64,000 nucleotides of DNA from JAHJQZ01 sp963676075 (GTDB lineage Bacteria; Pseudomonadota; Alphaproteobacteria; Rhizobiales; Devosiaceae). The stretch is from positions 372,001-436,000 of the forward strand of contig CAXXNZ010000011.1 of NCBI GenBank assembly GCA_963676075.2, written 5' to 3'. Both the position numbers and the translations under genes were made by a program. Below are positions 63,954 through 64,000 of the stretch, piece after piece; positions within the stretch are counted from its first letter, which is position 1, and each line of letters starts with the position of its first letter. A model generated the notes under the pieces. The model saw nothing but the letters and a program-made list of their open reading frames with translations. It did no database searches and had not been told where the DNA came from.

Positions 63954-64000
63954 ATGCTCAGGCTCAGTATCGGCATTGGCGCTGGCGTATTGCTGGTCGC
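63954..64000 (+). CDS. Start of an exported protein (partial)
   Basis: ATG at 63954 with GCGGAGG six bases upstream opens a frame reading MLRLSIGIGAGVLLVA to the right edge, which looks like a signal peptide or membrane anchor. The rest lies outside the window, so no family can be given. Confidence 0.55.
   Translation, partial: MLRLSIGIGAGVLLV

Overview
The window is a contiguous stretch of a high-GC chromosome from an alphaproteobacterium, most likely of the order Hyphomicrobiales (Rhizobiales). Reasons: a DUF2865 protein, a PdhS/PleC-type histidine kinase, class II DAHP synthase next to glutathione reductase and rpiA, an alphaproteobacterial initiator tRNA, and a GltX with a degenerate KMSKS loop. 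I cannot fix the genus from sequence alone; a Devosia-like organism is a guess. Gene density is high and most start sites overlap or nearly abut the previous gene. I see no rRNA, insertion sequence, prophage or CRISPR array.

Layout. 0-6 kb: end of a sugar operon with two different GH31 alpha-xylosidase-like enzymes and a MalK/UgpC-type ATPase; the permeases and binding protein must lie upstream of the window. 6.2 kb: tRNA with CAU anticodon, probably Ile2. 6.6-12.3 kb: two large, translationally coupled, exported proteins of unknown function (1211 and 659 aa). 12.4-14.9 kb: GH94 cellobiose phosphorylase with candidate LacI-type operators upstream. 15.5-17.8 kb: a ChaA-type Ca2+/H+ antiporter followed by an ionotropic-glutamate-receptor-like protein whose pore loop lacks the potassium filter. 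17.9-19.4 kb: MFS exporter and initiator tRNA. 20-24 kb: TetR plus three-gene ABC exporter, then small membrane proteins. 24-29.6 kb: hydrolase, nucleotidyltransferase, RecQ, pirin, NadC. 29.8-35 kb: PadR-controlled RND efflux pump. 35-38.1 kb: ArsR with a Cys triplet, Atm1-like ABC exporter and methionine aminopeptidase in one operon.

38.2-46.2 kb: LysM protein, citramalate synthase, five tandem GFA-family (Mss4-fold, zinc-binding) genes, a VOC protein and cysS. The cysS-to-cimA run is one operon with 4-11 nt overlaps between most genes. 46.4-49 kb: SDR, cytochrome c', FAH-family enzyme. 49-53.2 kb: DUF2865 protein converging on and overlapping gltX, and nadE. 53.3-58.9 kb: outer-membrane barrel, aroG class II, gor, YitT, DUF2059. 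58.9-64 kb: rpiA, L,D-transpeptidase, moaA, Lrp regulator, histidine kinase, and the first codons of another exported protein.

How they work together: the left end is plant-cell-wall sugar use (xyloglucan-type alpha-xylosides and cellobiose). The middle is transport, efflux and stress handling, with possible glutathione-linked themes (Atm1-like exporter, Gor, GFA array). The right half is housekeeping metabolism. The most unusual items are the five-gene GFA array with a shared C-terminal tail, the ChaA/iGluR-like pair, and the coupled 1211/659-aa exported pair.
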